Positions 1-12,339 of a DNA stretch of 64,000 nt are shown here, piece by piece. The position numbers and the translations under genes are program-made. Source of the DNA: Aedes albopictus (Eukaryota > Arthropoda > Insecta > Diptera > Culicidae); contig NC_085138.1 in assembly GCF_035046485.1 (NCBI RefSeq), forward strand, positions 89,577,228-89,641,227, read 5' to 3'. The notes beneath the pieces were generated by a model, which was given only the letters and a program-made list of their open reading frames with translations, was not told the origin of the DNA and did not search any database. Positions within the stretch are counted from its first letter, which is position 1, and every line of letters starts with the position of its first letter.

Positions 1-357
1 CTGTATTCGATACTATTCTGTATTTTAACGATACAAGACAATTTAATGTTTGGGCCATAGGTCTCCTAATTAGTTAACGAAACATATAAGCGTGCCTTAG
101 CGAGCTTCGGGTGTGACCGAGGATGGAGAACGGCAGCCACGAACCGTGTATTATGGAGAAATATCGTTGATCCAGTTTTATCTTGAATTTGATGTAATAC
201 TAAATAAATGATATGAACATTAATTATCTTTCTAATGCAGTGAATCTCTACATGCATAGTGGGATCATTTTACATTTATTGGAATTTTAGCGTTTTTGGA
301 TTTTATTCGGTTTTTTTTTAATTATGCAGATTCAATGCTAGTTTCACTGAAATTTAT

Positions 358-843
358 ATAGGGTAAAAGTGCCAATTATGGCTATAGTACCAATTATTCG
401 CCATAGTTAATTTTCACCCTTCAACGATGTAAATCAACAACAAAATTTTTATGAACAACAGATCACGTTCACAAAAGATAGTCGCACTCATTTGAACTCC
501 ACATTTTCCTCAAATCATGGTAGAAATATATCATTTTTTCTTAAAATTTCGGCTTCCTTGCACTCTTTTTCGCCATAGTGTACCAGTTATGGCTAACCCC
601 ATAAGGAATGCATGCAAATAGTGCGAAAAGTTACCGAAGTTAAAAAATGTAACCATAACTGGAAAAGGGTTGCACACGCTGTAATCAATACTAAAAGTAG
701 TTTTGGCTCCGTTTCTATATTTTTCCTGTAATTTATGGAAACTAAGCCTTTTTTTAACTTATTGATGACATTCGTTGGTCTTCTCGTTATTTTTGTATTA
801 ATAGCTTTCATTAGGTAGTGCCATAATTGGTACACGCACCCTA
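358..843. repeat. Possible foldback/MITE element with decayed inverted ends
   Basis: The left end has TAGGGT followed by AGTGCCAATTATGGC. The right end has the complement (GCCATAATTGG then CACCCTA). Related GGTACACTATGG-like motifs recur inside near 575-595 and 645-660. The inverted ends and TA flanks suggest an old non-autonomous DNA element. The arms are interrupted, so the exact ends are approximate. Confidence 0.4.
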
Positions 844-1260
844 GTTCTTAAGAATCTACTGTAAAAATTTCAAGAATTCTGCGTGACTTGGAAAATTTCA
901 TCAGCATTTTGGTCGATTGAAAACTGAAGCTGTTACAGGAATGATCGAAACTTCAAGGTTTCATTGATGCAATATAGAAAATGTTTAACATTTCTTATAA
1001 ATTTTTCATATTTTTTGGTGAGAATTGTCATTTTTTTAGATACATAGAAGATGGATGTATGTCTACCATGTATGATTAAGCGCTGTCCACTTTTACCCAA
1101 TTGAAAGACATGCCCATCGTAGGCTTTTGTTCATAAAAAAATTAAAAATTTGTTTGCACCGTAGTCTTCGCTCACTCGTTAAGTAAGGTTTGTAGTGCAA
1201 CAGAAACTGATTTCGATTGTATTGAATTACACAGTAATACTGAACAGAATAAAGTTCATA

Positions 1261-1371
1261 TTGGGCGATTTCCATAGGGTGTGACACTAGTTTTCCCAAG
1301 CCGAAATGTCCGGTTTTTTTGGGGATACTCAGCTTGGCAAAACTAGTGTCACTCCCCCTGTATATTGCCCA
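1261..1371. repeat. Short MITE-like inverted repeat, about 110 bp
   Basis: The first ~43 bases (TTGGGCGATT to TTCCCAAGC) are the imperfect reverse complement of the last ~43 (GCTTGGCAAAACTAG to TATTGCCCAA), with about 22 bases between. Both arms contain GTGACACTAGTTTT. A structure like this is typical of a tiny non-autonomous DNA transposon. No coding capacity is present. Confidence 0.55.
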
Positions 1372-1751
1372 AGTTTAGAAAACTGAATTGAACTCAGGAA
1401 ATTTGTGGAATTTCCGGATTCGAATTTTTTGAAAATTTCAACTCATCCGATCTCCAAGGAAAAAGATCCCTTAGAAAATAAAAAAAATCTTTTTTGTAGT
1501 AGGGCCTTGTACTATTTAGGCAGGTGTACCTAGTTTAGACACTTGCTGCTATAACTAAGTCAATTTTTTATCTGATAACTTAATTTTTGGCACAGGGCGA
1601 GATAAGTACAGTACCTATCTAACCCTGTACAAAACTTCAAATCAATTGATATAAAATTCACTTAGTAAACTCAAGCACTGATTTAGCGCTTTACACACTT
1701 CAAATCCAGATTCTTACACAATTATACCAAACTTCAATCCTGGTTTCTATA

Positions 1752-2320
1752 TTGAATTCGATTGATTTCTTATTTGATAGAGATAGCAATCTCTCCCACC
1801 GAGTTCTGCGTGTAAAACTTGATCCGTACGTTTCCTGTGCGTTTAACAATAAATCTGGCGTTCCACAAGGTAGCAATCTAGGCCCCTTGCTGTTCACGTT
1901 GTTCTTCAACGACGACGTTGCCTTGCTGTTAGGTTCCAAATGTGTGTTACTGTACGCTAACGACCTGAAAATTTATCTGATCGTCAAGACGATGGAAGAC
2001 TGTTTCTGGCTTCAAAGTTTGCTGGATACTTTTGCTGAATGGTGTAGGCTTAACAAACTTTTCATGAGCATTTCAAAGCGCGTAGTGATTTCGTTCCACA
2101 GGTCAAGAAATCCTATCACGTAACACGTTTGATTACTGCATTGACGGTATTGTCCTTGAGTGCGTTGATCAAGTCAGCGATTTGGGTGTTGTTCTTGACG
2201 CAAAACTGACATTCAATCAGCATATCTCCTCCATAATTTCCAAGGCTACACGTTAATTGGGCTTCATCGCAAAAGTGTCACGGGAATTCACTGACCCTTA
2301 TTGTTTCAAAGGGGATTCTA
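1752..2320 (+). pseudogene. Non-LTR retrotransposon reverse-transcriptase fragment
   Basis: An open stretch from 1752 to 2123 encodes the RT palm motifs SGVPQGSNLGP and, where a functional enzyme has YADD, the sequence YAND. The second catalytic aspartate pair is therefore broken. After a stop at 2121 the same protein can be followed in another frame to about 2320 (a DLGVVLDAKLTF segment typical of jockey/CR1-type elements). This is a dead fragment with no endonuclease and no 3' tail. The clade is only approximate. Confidence 0.75.
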
Positions 2321-2704
2321 TCCAGATTGTTACTGAAGTAGTTCCTGGAGTAACCTTCCTATTTCATCACGTTGGGAACAGCTCACTGGCGTAATGTAGG
2401 TTTTGGGTAAAAAGGATCCTAATACCAAAGGAGCTGCTCTTTGAATTTATAAAGATATACTGGGAGGAACCCCTGATTTTTTTTTGTGTAATTTTTAGTA
2501 GAATTTGTGGATAAATTGATTAATTATTTCCTAAAGATTTTTTTTTACAATTACTAACATAAAATCGGAAGGGAAATTGCAATTAGAAACCAGAAAACAG
2601 AGTTCTCTATGTTTTTGTTAATCTTTCAAAGTATTGCCTGCAAAATTTTAAGAAAAACTTCTGAAGGAATTCCTGATTTAACAAATGGAAAACATGAAAA
2701 GCTT

Positions 2705-2841
2705 ATTTTTTTTTATCTGTATTAACGAGATTTTTAGCCCTAGGCTAGTTCATCTCGGGACCCACGCTTTACTTCCCTTCCGAAGGAAGAACTCACATTT
2801 TGCGAGTTTGTCGGGAGTGGGATTCGATCCCAGGTCCTCGG
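2705..2841 (-). mobile_element. tRNA-derived SINE (type 2) with 12-bp TSD
   Basis: Read on the minus strand, the element has a B-box-like GGGATCGAATCCC near its start and ends in an A-rich tail (the T-run at 2705-2715 on the plus strand). It is bounded by the direct repeat CATGAAAAGCTT at 2693-2704 and 2842-2853, which fixes both ends. A shorter relative lies at 6577-6640. Confidence 0.7.
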
Positions 2842-3968
2842 CATGAAAAGCTTCTTGTTTCTTTAGAGTAGAAATGCTAACATTGAGGTGCAAATCTAAA
2901 GAATTACTTTATGTCTTTCTTGAAATTATTCATAGAAGCACCTCTACAGTATTTTGTGACGAGAATTGTTTCTAAAACCTTAATAATCAAAAGACAGAAG
3001 AAATTGTAGAATTTTGAGCCCATTTCTTGTAGGCCTCTTGTGGTGATTTTGTTGCGATTCCTTTGGATGCTACTCAACACTGGCTGTACAAGATTGGGTA
3101 AATTCCCAATTTTCCGCCATAAACTTTTTGAGAAATTTTATCCATTATTCATAAGTTTCCATCAAAAATTATCCACGAGTTTCCGAGTAAGTTCTTCAAA
3201 ACTGAAGCAAGAAAATAAGTCCAAAATTACTTTTGATTTTTTTCTGGTATATCTAAAACCGGCTTAACAAATAACGTAAGAAATGTAAAAGTTTTGTTTT
3301 TCAGAGATTGAGGATTTTTCTCTACTAGTCAGCTAGAAGTTGTTTATAAATAGAGAACACTTTTTGAAAATACCAAGATATTTCTTAAATTTTTGAGATA
3401 AAATCCTCTAAAACATTCGTCGCTTGCGCTCTCTTAGTTAGCTTTTTTTAGAAAATTCTAAAATTCCCTCAAAATAGGAACTTTTCACATGCTCATGAGT
3501 TTTGTAGAAGTACCTGAATCATTCAAGAAGCTCCAGCAGATTTATTTTCTGGATTCTGCCTTTTTTCTAGAAACAACTTCAGAAGCAAGTTTTGCTAGAA
3601 ATTTTCCAAGGTTGTAAGTAACTTTATCAAGCTTTACTTACAAATATGTAACTTCAAGTACGGTTTTACGCTGGGGGAAAGACACTGTGTAAACGAGAGC
3701 AACTCTGGGAAATTCGGAGTTACTTTTTTTATAGATGATCGACGAAATTCGTTGAAAGATATCCCCAAAACTGCAATCCTTGTTCAGCACACGCAACACT
3801 TTCTCTCGTTTGTCGGGTGAAGATCACTGCGTCCAGATTTTAGAACTATTGTGATATACCCTTTTGCTGTGCGGTACGCAAGTTATCTCAGTAACATGTT
3901 TGTCACTGAGATACCTTGGTATCGACTGAATTCAAGACCATCTATTATTGATGAATAGAGATCCTGAG

Positions 3969-4600
3969 TTACAGTATGTGACTCCCCCATTCTGACGAGA
4001 CTAGCTTTATGAAACCAATTACGTCCTTGGGAGATAAGATCCATATGTCAGCAGGCCCTAAAAAGGGCTTGCTGAGAACTTTGAACCTACGTTGGGTGAG
4101 TGCACTGCAATAGCAGAGGATGTGTTCTGATGTTTCCCTCTCCTCGTCACAGAAGCGACAATTTGAGGTTTGGATTGCTCCGATCTTTTGTAGATGGTAT
4201 CTGCAGGGGCAGTGTCCAGTTATTAGACCGGTGTAGATGTTGAGATCCCTTTTGTTGAGTTGTTGGGTTTTCTTGGTGTTAATCGTTACGAGCCTTTTGG
4301 ATTGGGTCGTATGGGGAAGTGCATTCCAGTTTGATGTGATTTGACTGGCCATATATTTGTTCAGTTCCATTTTACAGAGCAGTCTGAGATCTCGCAGAAG
4401 GGCTCAGGGCCAATGAACCTTTCATTAGATCCATTCCTGGCTAGCTCATCAGCAATCTCGTTTCCCTCTAGACCCGTATGTCCTGGGATCCAATATAGGT
4501 AGACTCGATTGCGTATGGATAAGTTTTTCAAAGCCAGAATGCATTCCACACTAGCTTTGAGTTACAAGTGTAGTTATTAAGCGACAAACTGTCGCTTTTT
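3969..4600 (-). pseudogene. 3' part of an RNase H-bearing non-LTR retrotransposon
   Basis: On the minus strand two overlapping frames encode the C-terminal half of an RNase H domain (motif WIPGHTGLEGNEIADELA, about 4420-4515) followed by a cysteine/histidine cluster of the CX2C...H...C type (CRFCDEERETSEHILCYC, about 4105-4160). This domain order is usual for I/LOA-group elements. Frameshifts near 4365 and 4545 break the reading frame. Upstream (4600-4830) is a Ser/Lys-rich open stretch that I cannot assign. Confidence 0.75.
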
Positions 4601-4837
4601 GCACCCCCTTTGCCCTGTTTAGATAACTTTGGTTTGGTACCACTAGAGCAGGGGGTCGCATGTAAGCTTCGAGCTTTTCCTTCAGAGGCGGACTGACTAG
4701 CCTTTATGGTGCTTTTGGGGTGAGATTTACTAACCTCGCCCGAACCGGAAGCTTCCTCAGATTTCTCTTGGGTCGGTCTTCCAGTTAGCCGAACCTTGCC
4801 CGAACAGGAGGCCTCCTCAGATTGCAATGGGGCACGT

Positions 4838-5177
4838 TCGGTGTAGTACTAGATTTGTAGTAATGAGCTGAATTTTTGTACGGTGAGAAGGTCAATTTTC
4901 CGTTTCTGCAATGAAATGGTGCAAAAAGCGTGGGTATTATGATTCCTTGCCCAATTTGATGCTGTTTGAGCAAAACTTTGGATAACTATGTTGTTTGTGT
5001 TGCAAGAAGTGGAGAAAACAACAACACTGTTGCCCAAAGTTTTGCTCAAACAGTATCAAATTAGGCAAGGAATCATAATACCCACACTTTTTGCACCATT
5101 TCATTGCAGAAACGGAGAATTGACCTTCTTACCATACTAAAATTCAGCTCATTACTACAAATCTAGTACTTCACCGA
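4838..5177. repeat. Foldback element with ~140-bp inverted arms
   Basis: Arms at about 4838-4980 and 5032-5177 are near-perfect reverse complements, with ends TCGGTG...AGTACTAGATTTG and the complement. A loop of about 50 bases separates them. It abuts the retroelement remnant at 3969-4830. No protein is encoded. It is best read as a MITE or foldback transposon. Confidence 0.75.
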
Positions 5178-5411
5178 TCTGTCCTATTGATATTCACTGT
5201 GAATATCATTGGCATTTTTCGAAAGTAGTCCGTGACATTTACCATAAGTATTCGAAAAATAGCGGTTTTTCCGTGACTTTCGTGCAGAACTGGTCTAGCC
5301 GCACAAGTTTTTCATATACCATATTCTCAGGTTCAGCTTCTAAAATGAGCTGTAGGTGGTTGAATTTAGATATGACGAAATGACCTTTTCAGCACTGCTT
5401 TACAGTTTGAC

Positions 5412-5525
5412 TCTTCTTCTTCTTCTTGGCGTAACGTCCTCACTGGGACAAAGCCTGCTTCTCAGCTTAGTGTTCTATGAGCACTTCCACAGTTATTAAC
5501 TGAGAGCTTCCTCTGCCAATGACCA
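5412..5525 (-). mobile_element. 5'-truncated Feilai-type SINE with 14-bp TSD
   Basis: This is the reverse complement of the 3' half of the SINEs at 5853, 41139 and 49734, including the (GAA)n tail and the segment with CAGGCTTTGTCCCA. The direct repeat CTTTACAGTTTGAC lies at 5398-5411 and 5526-5539. The tRNA-like head is missing, as expected for incomplete reverse transcription. Confidence 0.85.
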
Positions 5526-5852
5526 CTTTACAGTTTGACATTGGTGTCAGATCACACTTTGGTATAAACAGGAGAAAATCTGAGGAACTGTGAAGAATTA
5601 TGAGCAACACTTCGAACACAGATTTTCTCTCGTTAGATATGTCTTGCCCCTAGGTTTTACGTGACAAAACCTCCAAAATAAGAAGCAAATTTCAAGCATA
5701 TGTTAAGTATGTTTTGATGTTTTTGAACGTCTAAAAAAAAACATTTATAATTGTCCTAGTATTACAATGACACTGTAAATATTCCAGTAAGTTTTACAGA
5801 TGCACTTAAAGTATGGATTCTTGGATGTTTTACAAGCTTTACATGTTTATAT

Positions 5853-6153
5853 ATTGGGGCCCATATAGCCGAGGCGGTAAACGCACGGGTATTCAGCATG
5901 ACCATGCTGAGGGTGACGGGTTCGATTCCCGGTCGGTCCAGGACCTTTTCGTAAAGGAAATTTCCTTGACTTCCTTGGGCATAGAGTATCTTCGTGCCTG
6001 CCACACGATATACACATGCAAAATGGTCATTGGCAGAGAAAGCTCTCAGTTAATAACTGTGGAAGTGCTCATAGAACACTAAGCTGAGAAGCAGGCTTTG
6101 TCCCAGTGAGGATGTTACGCCAAGAAGAGAGAGAGAGAGAGAGAGAGAGGGAG
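5853..6153 (+). mobile_element. Full-length Feilai-type tRNA-headed SINE
   Basis: The head carries a pol III A box (TAGCCGAGGCGGT, about 5866) and B box (GGGTTCGATTCCC, about 5919). The body ends in CCAAGAAGAG and a (GA)n tail. The TSD ACATGTTTATAT occurs at 5841-5852 and 6154-6165. It is non-coding and would be mobilised by a LINE. Two more full-length copies are in this window. Confidence 0.88.
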
Positions 6154-6165
6154 ACATGTTTATAT

Positions 6166-8240
6166 AGAAAAGTCGGAAAAATTCAAAATGTATGAAGAAA
6201 AAAGTCTGGAAAAATGCTGGAATTTCAATTTTGATTTTATGTGGCCATCATGCAAATTATCTCAGAGGATTTTTTCAGGATTTCTCTATAGATTTCCTTA
6301 TATGACTTATTCTTAACATTTCTCGGGGGTTCCTCTTGAAATCCCTCCAGATTTCCTTGGGGTTGTCCTTTAGGAATATTTCTTGCTATTACTTTAGAAA
6401 TTTCTCCTGTGATTTCTTCCGTAATTTGTTCAGAACTTCTCCTAGAATGTCTTGCTGAGAATTCTCTTGCAGCTCATGCTAGGATTTTCAAAGCCTTTTT
6501 TGCTAGGTTTCCTCCAGCAATTGCTCCAACCAGATATTCCTCCATAACTTTTTTCAGGAGTTTCGCCTCAATATTATTATTATTATCTTTATTAAAGAGA
6601 TTTGCAGCCCTAGGCTGGCTCATCTCTGAATCGTCTCAATAGAAATTCTCCCAATAATTCTTCAAGGAATTTTTCCAGAAATTTCACTTGTGATTCCTTC
6701 TAAATTTTGGGAAAATTTGCTTAAAAATATCTCAGAAGTCTTGTCATTAAAGCACTCTGAAAATAACACTTTTGTCCATTGAGTGTTACTGTATTTCTGA
6801 CAAAATATATCCCATAACTCGGAAACGAATGCCGGCGGTGGTAATCCACACATTCGAATAAATCAAATGCGTCACCCTCGGCCGGTCGGTGAAAATGTTC
6901 TTCTTCATCCGTGTTAGATAATACGTATTCTCCCGTGTGTGAACAAACAAATCTATTAGTATTACGAAACAGCCATCACCTTGAAGACAAAAATATACTC
7001 CACTACTGTTGATTTCCTGGTGCTCTGAACCTCCCACACCCACCGTCGAGCTTTCCTGTTGCACCACTGACTGACTGTGGGAATGTGTGCTGTGCTGTAG
7101 TATGTAAATTAGACGGGAGACACGCAACAAGTTGAGCCCCCACTTTTTGTGACGATGTCCCCATGACTGGGGGCTGTGTTATTCTCACACCAAACAACAA
7201 TTTTATAATGTGAAATTGTGATTGCTATCATCAACGCCGGACGGCCGTTCCGTATCGACCGCAATCGTCACAAACCTTATGGACTTATGGAAAGAAGCTC
7301 CTACGGCGACGCCACGATGTGACTTTTGGCATACCAAGCGCTCGCAATGCTACTATCATTAGCTCTAATTCTGTTGTAGTGTTGGGCATATCCTGACTGG
7401 AGTCAGCACTGTGGCCGTATAAACCTGAAACCGTGCTCTCGTCACGCTTCAAACGGTATTATTCTCTAGCTAATCAGTGCGTTAGTCGCTGTTGTTGTTG
7501 GACGAACAGGTCGCAGTCAGCTTCTGATCTATGAAATCGTCGAATGATTCCTGTTTACTGGATACTGGTGAAATACATAAGTTGTTTTTCTCCGTCTGGT
7601 TCGCGCAGCGGGGTTTGTGATGATTGAGACGATGTTTACTCAGTATATTTGGGTGTAAAAAAACTGGTAGAATTGACTCACCCAGGTATTCACACGAAAC
7701 ACAAGAAATTGTATCGCTGCTGTGGCTGGCGAAATCTGATAGCGCAAAAATGTTGTCATGCGGGAATGACAAAATGTGACAAAGGTTAGTACACCTTGCG
7801 CTGGCGCTATAGCTGCTGCTGCGTAGTACGTAGTACCTAGTGGCGACGAGAGTAGCAGCGCCATTCAAGTAAGAAGGTCTGTTTTTCGGGGGAGAGTTGT
7901 TTTGATTTTGGTTTTTGCTTAATCACCCGCCACACCTCACTGCTGACCTGTTCTGGATTTAGGGGTGGCGGCGATGACAGGTGTTGCTGGGAACAAAGAC
8001 AGAGGGGTTTTCTTCGCATGTACGAAAGTCAGTGTTGCGTCGCGGCGCTGATATCGTAGTAGATAAATGCGCGGAGCAAACTGGTAGATAGCTAATAGTT
8101 TATCTTTTTACGAATACAATAGCAGGAAGTAAATGTTGAAATCACTGGTGTCTATGTATATTAGAGCGACCTACCCTCATGGGATAGATTAGATTTCAAG
8201 TCTTTATTCTCTGAATATGTTGTTTCCAGAAACTTTAGTG
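6166..8240. other. Non-repetitive, probably intronic sequence
   Basis: After a decayed 'TTTCTC...GGATTTC' repeat stretch to about 6660 (with a truncated type-2 SINE piece at 6577-6640), bases 6780-8100 are of ordinary composition and higher complexity than the surroundings. The open frames here (for example 7482-7868 on the minus strand) match no family I recognise and lack clear splice sites. This could be a conserved non-coding block or an unrecognised 5' exon region. Nothing specific can be supported. Confidence 0.35.
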
Positions 8241-8573
8241 AATATGCAACATGGAATTTTTAGAAGGAATTCAACATGAATTTCTACGAAATTCCCAGAC
8301 GGTACACTCGGAGAACACGATAAAGTCATTTTTGCAGGAATACCTAGTAAAATCCAAAGATGTCGTTAAAAATCCCTGGAGGAAATCTTGGATGAACTTC
8401 AAATCATTGGAGGATTTAATAAAGAATACCGTAGACCCTAGAAGAATCCAAGCAGAAGTACATAGAGGAGTCCTGAAATTCCAAAGGAGATCTTGGATTG
8501 ACATCTAAGAAGAATTTTTGGGAGAACCTCTGGAGAAATCCATAGAGAAATGTTCGGAGAAATTCCCAGAAAT

Positions 8574-9262
8574 GTAATAACGCGGAAATTCTTGAATGAT
8601 CTAGAACAACTTTGGAAAGTAGGTCTCTATTCACCCATACTCCATGGACCTGTAGGATATTACAGCGCAATTCAGTAATGGAACAATAAACCATTAATTA
8701 CGCTTATAGGTCTGAAGGCCTTCACTCGCGGAAATTTTCGGATGATCAATAAAATCTTTGAAAATTACTTCTCTTCAGAACTATGCTCCATGCAACTGTA
8801 GAATGGTACACTGCATCAGTAATGTAACAACAATCTGTTGATTACGCTTGCAGATCTTTAGGCCTTTACTCGCGGAAGTTTCTGGAGGACCAGCAACATG
8901 TTTGAAAGCTACCTCTCCACAGAACTATGCTTCATGGACCTGTAAAATGTTACCAAGCATCAGTAATGTATCAACAATTTGTTGATTTGGCTTGAGGAAC
9001 TCAAGGCCTAAAGTTCTTGGAGGAGTCAGAACATCTTTTTTTTGCGTGTATCATGCTAAGACTATCTTAGGCATCTAGCTCTTACTGTATTAGTAAAGTA
9101 ACAACCATCCATTGACTACGCTTGTAGATCTTAAGCTCTAAGATAACCAAGAACGTCATTGGAAATTAGTTCTCTACGGAACTATGCGTATAGATCTTCA
9201 GGCCTTTACTTACGGAAGTTTTGATTACCCTAGAACATCTTTGAAAATTCGTTCTTTACGCG
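8574..9262. repeat. 145-bp tandem repeat, about 4-5 decayed units
   Basis: The landmark CGCGGAA(A/G)TT recurs at 8581, 8726 and 8871, a constant 145-bp spacing. A shared series of sub-motifs (CTATGCTCCATG, CAGTAATG, TTGATTACGCTTG, GGCCTTTACT) appears in each unit. Further, more diverged units reach about 9260. No coding potential. Confidence 0.7.
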
Positions 9263-9464
9263 AGCCATAATCCAAAAACGCCTTCCCTCAAACTCTCCAC
9301 ATACCTTCACAAACGCTTCAGACCTCTTACATAATTCTTTGAAAACTGTCTGGATAAATCTCAGTGGAATTTAATCAAGGATTCTAAGTATTTATCCCCA
9401 AATGTATCACTGGGGGAATTCCTAATTCCATTTAACAGATAAATTTGGGTAAAAAAGTACCACT

Positions 9465-9545
9465 TGGTTCTGATGGGATTCGAACCTACAACTTCGTATC
9501 GCTTTTTTCGGCTCTTGAACTAATCACGCCACAGAAAAAGTATTG
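9465..9545 (-). repeat. tRNA-like fragment, probably SINE or TE-derived
   Basis: The plus strand has GGGATTCGAACCTACAAC, the complement of a B-box-like GTTCGAATCCC, and ACTAATCACGCCAC in A-box position. No cloverleaf could be closed by eye and the piece sits in degraded sequence. It is reported as a likely SINE remnant, not a tRNA gene. Confidence 0.35.
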
Positions 9546-9924
9546 GTGCTGCGATATAGAAAGTCAAAATGAATTTAAAGCGTGACCCGAATTACCGGGT
9601 TCATCTTTCACAACCTCATCTCTCTTTTGGCTTACAGTACTGGACAGAAGAAAAAAAAATACGCTGAAGCTAATTTTCATACAAAATGCTTAAGTTTGGA
9701 GCTATGAATCTCAAATTTTGATCTCAAACTTTCACTGGACTTTTAAAACAACTTCAGGGCTGTTACAGCTGGCGCAGATTTTGCGGAAATGATTTTCAAA
9801 AGCACTTACATTTAATATGTGGACATAAAACTCATCACAATCAGAAAAAAAATCAAGGAAATTCTCAAGTTAAAGTTAAGGAATATTGAAATTGGGGTCT
9901 CAATACTCTGACCTAGGAGGAACA

Positions 9925-12150
9925 CTCTCTAGAAGCATACTTAGAGGAATCCCTGGAGGAATTCTTAAAGGAATCCCTGGGAATTCTTGGAGGAATCCCT
10001 GGAAATTCGTATAGAAATCCCTGGTACATAATTCCTGAAGGAATCTCTAGGAATTTCTAGAGGAACCCTGGGAATCCTTCGAAATTCCTAGAGATATTTC
10101 CTGGAGTTATTCTTAGAGAAATCCCCGGAGGAATTCCTAGAGGAATTCCAAGAGGAATCCCCGGAGAAATTCCTAGAGGAATCCCCGGAGGAATTCCTAG
10201 AGAAATTTCCTGGATTTATTGTTAGAGGAATCCCCGGAGGAATTCCTAGAGGAATCCCCGGAGGAATTTATAGAGAGGAATCCCCGGAGGAATTCCTAGA
10301 GGAATCCCCGGAAAAATTTATAGAGGAATCCCCGGAGGAATTTATAGAGGAATCCCCGGAGGAATTCCTAGAGGAATCTCCGGAGGAATTCCTAGAGGAA
10401 TCCTCGGAGGAATTCCTAGAGGAATCCCCGGAGGAATTCCTAGAGGAATCCCCGGAGGAATTCCTAGAGGAATCCCCGGAGGAATTCCTAGAGGAATCCC
10501 CGGAGAAATTCCTAGAGGAATCCCCGGAGGAATTCCTAGAGGAATCCCCGGAGGAATTCCTAGAGGAATCCCCGGAGGAATTCCTAGAGGAATCCCCGGA
10601 GGAATTCCTAGAGGAATCCCCGGAGGAATTCCTAGAGGAATCCCCGGAGAAATTCCTAGAGGAATCCCCGGAGGAATTCCTAGAGAAATTTCCTGGATTT
10701 ATTCTTAGAGGAATCCCCGGAGGAATTCCTAGAGGAATCCCCGGAGGAATTTATAGAGAGGAATCCCCGGAGGAATTCCTAGAGGAATCCCCGGAAAAAT
10801 TTATAGAGGAATCCCCGGAGGAATTTATAGAGGAATCCCCGGAGGAATTCCTAGAGGAATCTCCGGAGGAATTCCTAGAGGAATCCTCGGAGGAATTCCT
10901 AGAGGAATCCCCGGAGGAATTCCTAGAGGAATCCCCGGAGGAATTCCTAGAGGAATCCCCGGAGGAATTCCTAGAGGAATCCCCGGAGGAATTCCTAGAG
11001 GAATCCCCGGAGGAATTCCTAGAGGAATCCCCGGAGGAATTCCTAGAGGAATCCCCGGAGGAATTCCTAGAGGAATCCCCGGAGGAATTCCTAGAGGAAT
11101 CCCCGGAGGAATTCCTAGAGGAATCCCCGGAGGAATTCCTAGAGGAATCCCCGGAGGAATTCCTAGAGGAATCCCCGGAGGAATTCCTAGAGGAATCCCC
11201 GGAGGAATTCCTAGAGGAATCCCCGGAGGAATTCCTAGAGGAATCCCCGGAGGAATTCCTAGAGGAATCCCCGGAGGAATTCCTAGAGGAATCCCCGGAG
11301 GAATTCCTAGAGGAATCCCCGGAGGAATTCCTAGAGGAATCCCCGGAGGAATTCCTAGAGGAATCCCCGGAGGAATTCCTAGAGGAATCCCCGGAGGAAT
11401 TCCTAGAGGAATCCCCGGAGGAATTCCTAGAGGAATCCTCGGAGGAATTCCTAGAGGAATCTCCGGAGGAATTCCTAGAGGAATCTCCGTAGGAATTCCT
11501 AGAGGAATCTCCGGAGGAATTCCTAGAGGAATCTCCGGAGGAATTCCTAGAGGAATCTCCGGAGGAATTCCTAGAGGAATCTCCGGAGGAATTCCTAGAG
11601 GAATCTCCGGAGGAATTCCTGAAGGAATCCCCGGAGGAATTCCTAGAGGAATCCCCGGAGAAATTCCTAGAGGAATCCCTGGAGGAATTCCTGAAGGAAT
11701 CTCTGGAGGAATTCCAAAAGGAATCTCCGGAGGAATTCCTAAAGAAATCTCTGGAGGAGTTCCCGAAGGAATCCCTGGAGGAATTCCTGAAGGAATCCCT
11801 GGAGGAATTCCTAAAGGAATCCCTGGACCTGGAGGAATTCCTGGAGGATTCCCTGGAGGAATTCCTGAAGGAAACCCTGGGGAATTCCTGAAGGTATCCC
11901 TGGAGGAATTCCTGAAGGAATCCCTGGGGAAATTCCTGAAGGAACCCCTAAAGGTATTCCTGAAGGAATTACAGAAGGATTCCCTGGATACCTGAAGTAA
12001 TCCCTGGAAGAACTTCTGAAGGAATCCCTGAAGGAATCCCTAGAGGAACTCCTGAAGGAAACCCTTGAGGAATTCCTAGAGGACTTTGTGGAGTAATCAC
12101 TGGAAGACTTCCTGCAGAAATTACTGGAAGAACTCCTGGAGAACACTTGG
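9925..12150. repeat. 24-bp satellite array (GGAATTCCTAGAGGAATCCCCGGA)
   Basis: The array is a tandem of a 24-bp unit made of GGAATTCCTAGA and GGAATCCCCGGA half-units. The centre (about 10120-11640) is almost homogeneous, with some 60 units. Both flanks decay gradually to variants such as GGAATTCCTGAAGGAATCCCTG. A marked variant block (GAATTTATAGAGAGGAATC) occurs twice, 483 bp apart (10268 and 10751), showing a recent multi-unit duplication. Because 24 is a multiple of 3, stop-free frames appear on both strands. They are not genes. Confidence 0.95.
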
Positions 12151-12339
12151 GTCCCACCAGAACCAAGTGGTTACTTTTTCTCAAATGTGTAACTCTCAAT
12201 TTGTCAGTTAAACGCACAATGTCACTCCCAATACATCAAGCTTTACGTATCTTGAAGTCATTTAAGTCTGTCGTACTACGCATAATTGTGTTAATTTGTA
12301 TAGGGTGAGGTTCCCTATGAACACGAGACAATTAGGTGG

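Larger units (their letters stand above)
1..3968. other. AT-rich non-coding background around small elements
   Basis: Apart from the elements listed separately (358-843, 1261-1371, 1752-2320, 2705-2841), this stretch is AT-rich with short runs of A and T and stop codons in all frames. I see no exon with credible splice sites and no RNA gene. Because the next downstream exon of sgg starts inside the kinase domain, this stretch is probably sgg intron, but it could be intergenic. That is inference. Confidence 0.5.

Noticed and set aside
5853..5935. Possible tRNA gene (A and B boxes)
   Set aside because: It is the head of a SINE repeated at 41139 and 49734 with TSDs. The cloverleaf is not intact and the 3' continuation is SINE body.
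10120..11640. Regular direct repeats resembling a CRISPR array
   Set aside because: Units are contiguous with no unique spacers, no cas genes are present, and the genome is eukaryotic.
11811..12217. Minus-strand open frames rich in Ser/Arg and Gly-Ile-Pro
   Set aside because: Translation of the decayed 24-bp satellite.
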